A stretch of 5,866 bases of DNA, from NCBI GenBank assembly GCA_946480685.1, contig CAMLLI010000317.1:1-5866 (forward strand), given 5' to 3'. The notes beneath the pieces are model-generated. The model searched no databases. It was not told the origin of the DNA and was given only the letters and a program-made list of their open reading frames with translations. Position 1 is the first letter of the stretch, and each line of letters starts with the position of its first letter. The position numbers and the translations under genes were made by a program. This document shows positions 5,204 to 5,866 of this stretch, in pieces. Origin of the DNA: an uncultured Flammeovirgaceae bacterium. Its GTDB lineage: Bacteria > Bacteroidota > Bacteroidia > Cytophagales > Cyclobacteriaceae.

Positions 5204-5866
5204 ATGAAAAAATATATACTCTGCAGCCTGCTGTGGCTGTTCGTTTTCTATAGCAAATCGCATGCACAGGATGTGATCAACTCAACCCAACGAGAAATTG
5301 TTATCACCAATGTTAACGTAATACCGATGGACACCGAGCGTATTCTGGAAAAACAGACGGTGGTTATCAAGGATGGTAAAATTACTGCGGTAGGTACAAA
5401 AGTAAAGTATAGTAAGAATGCTTTTATAGTGGATGGTCAGGGTAAATACCTGATACCGGGACTCGCAGAAATGCATGCACACGTCCCGCCTGTTGATGAT
5501 ATAGAACCCATGAAAGAAGTACTGACGTTGTTTGCTGTAAATGGTATAACAACGATCCGCGGTATGCTGGGCCATCCGAAACATCTGGAGCTGCGCAGCA
5601 AGTTACAGCAAGGTGAAATTCTCGGTCCGCGTTTATATACCACCGGTCCTTCGTTCAACGGCATCAGCGTAACGTCACCGGAAGCTGGTGCGGAAATGGT
5701 GCGTAAGCAAAAAGCAGCCGGTTATGATTACCTGAAATTACATCCGGGTCTTACGCGCGCCAAGTTCGATGCTATAGCAGTAGCTGCAAAAGAAGTAAAT
5801 ATACCTTTCGTAGGGCACGTGTCGTTTGGTGTTGGTGTATGGCGGGCAATTGATGCCGGGTATTCA
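5204..5866 (+). CDS. Exported amidohydrolase (imidazolonepropionase/prolidase-like), N-terminal 221 residues, cut by window edge
   Basis: I translated this directly: ATG at 5204, open to the last base (221 codons). A signal peptide, MKKYILCSLLWLFVFYSKSHA, is probably cut after A21, so the enzyme is periplasmic or secreted. Next comes the beta-sandwich part typical of the amidohydrolase superfamily (ITNVNVIPMDTERILEKQTV, then VIKDGKITAVG and GKYLIPGLAEMHAH). Metal-binding residues visible are H91 and H93 of the HxH motif, K178 in YLKLHPG as the candidate carboxylated lysine, and H205 in PFVGHVS as a further metal ligand; the remaining ligands (a later His and the catalytic Asp) would lie beyond the edge. 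The phrases NGITTIRGMLG and GPRLYTTGPSF are usual in the secreted peptidase-like or imidazolonepropionase-like branch of the superfamily. The substrate is not predictable; dipeptides or cyclic amides are common in relatives. No Shine-Dalgarno sequence is seen before the start, and no clear promoter in the 62-base gap, so co-transcription with the thioesterase is possible. Confidence 0.9.
   Translation, partial: MKKYILCSLLWLFVFYSKSHAQDVINSTQREIVITNVNVIPMDTERILEKQTVVIKDGKITAVGTKVKYSKNAFIVDGQGKYLIPGLAEMHAHVPPVDDIEPMKEVLTLFAVNGITTIRGMLGHPKHLELRSKLQQGEILGPRLYTTGPSFNGISVTSPEAGAEMVRKQKAAGYDYLKLHPGLTRAKFDAIAVAAKEVNIPFVGHVSFGVGVWRAIDAGYS

Noticed and set aside
1..5866. CRISPR array, transposon, tRNA or rRNA
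   Set aside because: No regularly spaced direct repeats, transposase frames, cloverleaf-like segments or conserved rRNA stretches were seen on either strand.

Overview
The window looks like chromosomal DNA from a member of the Bacteroidota, probably of the Cytophagales/Chitinophagales type; the genus cannot be settled from the sequence. The reasons are octamers matching the Bacteroidota -7 promoter consensus TAnnTTTG upstream of two genes, start codons that mostly lack a Shine-Dalgarno sequence, and gene families typical of the phylum: DUF2911, a PD40 / carboxypeptidase-regulatory-like / OmpA protein, and Rcp1-type single-domain response regulators.

Left part (1-706, minus strand): two signalling genes in tandem. 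A single-domain response regulator (284-706) is followed after 29 bases by the N-terminal receiver of a second protein (1-254) that runs off the left edge and is probably a receiver-PAS-histidine kinase type sensor. They look like a small two-component operon.

Next (707-1432): a gap of about 725 bases without a credible protein gene. It holds a long imperfect inverted repeat at 976-1041, several smaller dyads, and a strong symmetric terminator hairpin at 1370-1405 that closes the gene to its right.

Middle (1433-3723, minus strand): a 530-residue exported envelope protein with PD40 beta-propeller repeats, a carboxypeptidase-regulatory-like domain and a C-terminal OmpA peptidoglycan-binding domain, with its own promoter motif at 3046-3053. 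Upstream of it on the same strand is a complete Mpg/AAG-family 3-methyladenine DNA glycosylase with all the key active-site residues.

Right part (3827-5866, plus strand): divergent from the glycosylase is a secreted DUF2911 protein with a C-terminal TPR-like helical region, promoter motif at 3781-3788 and terminator at 4704-4737. It is followed by a hotdog-fold acyl-CoA thioesterase and the first 221 residues of an exported metal-dependent amidohydrolase that runs off the right edge.

The genes do not form one obvious pathway. They read as ordinary housekeeping, envelope and signalling functions. I found no mobile element, CRISPR array, tRNA or rRNA, and no convincing new system. The places most worth a second look are the structured gap at 707-1369, the PorE-like domain order of the OmpA-family protein, and the terminator placed directly in front of the thioesterase start.
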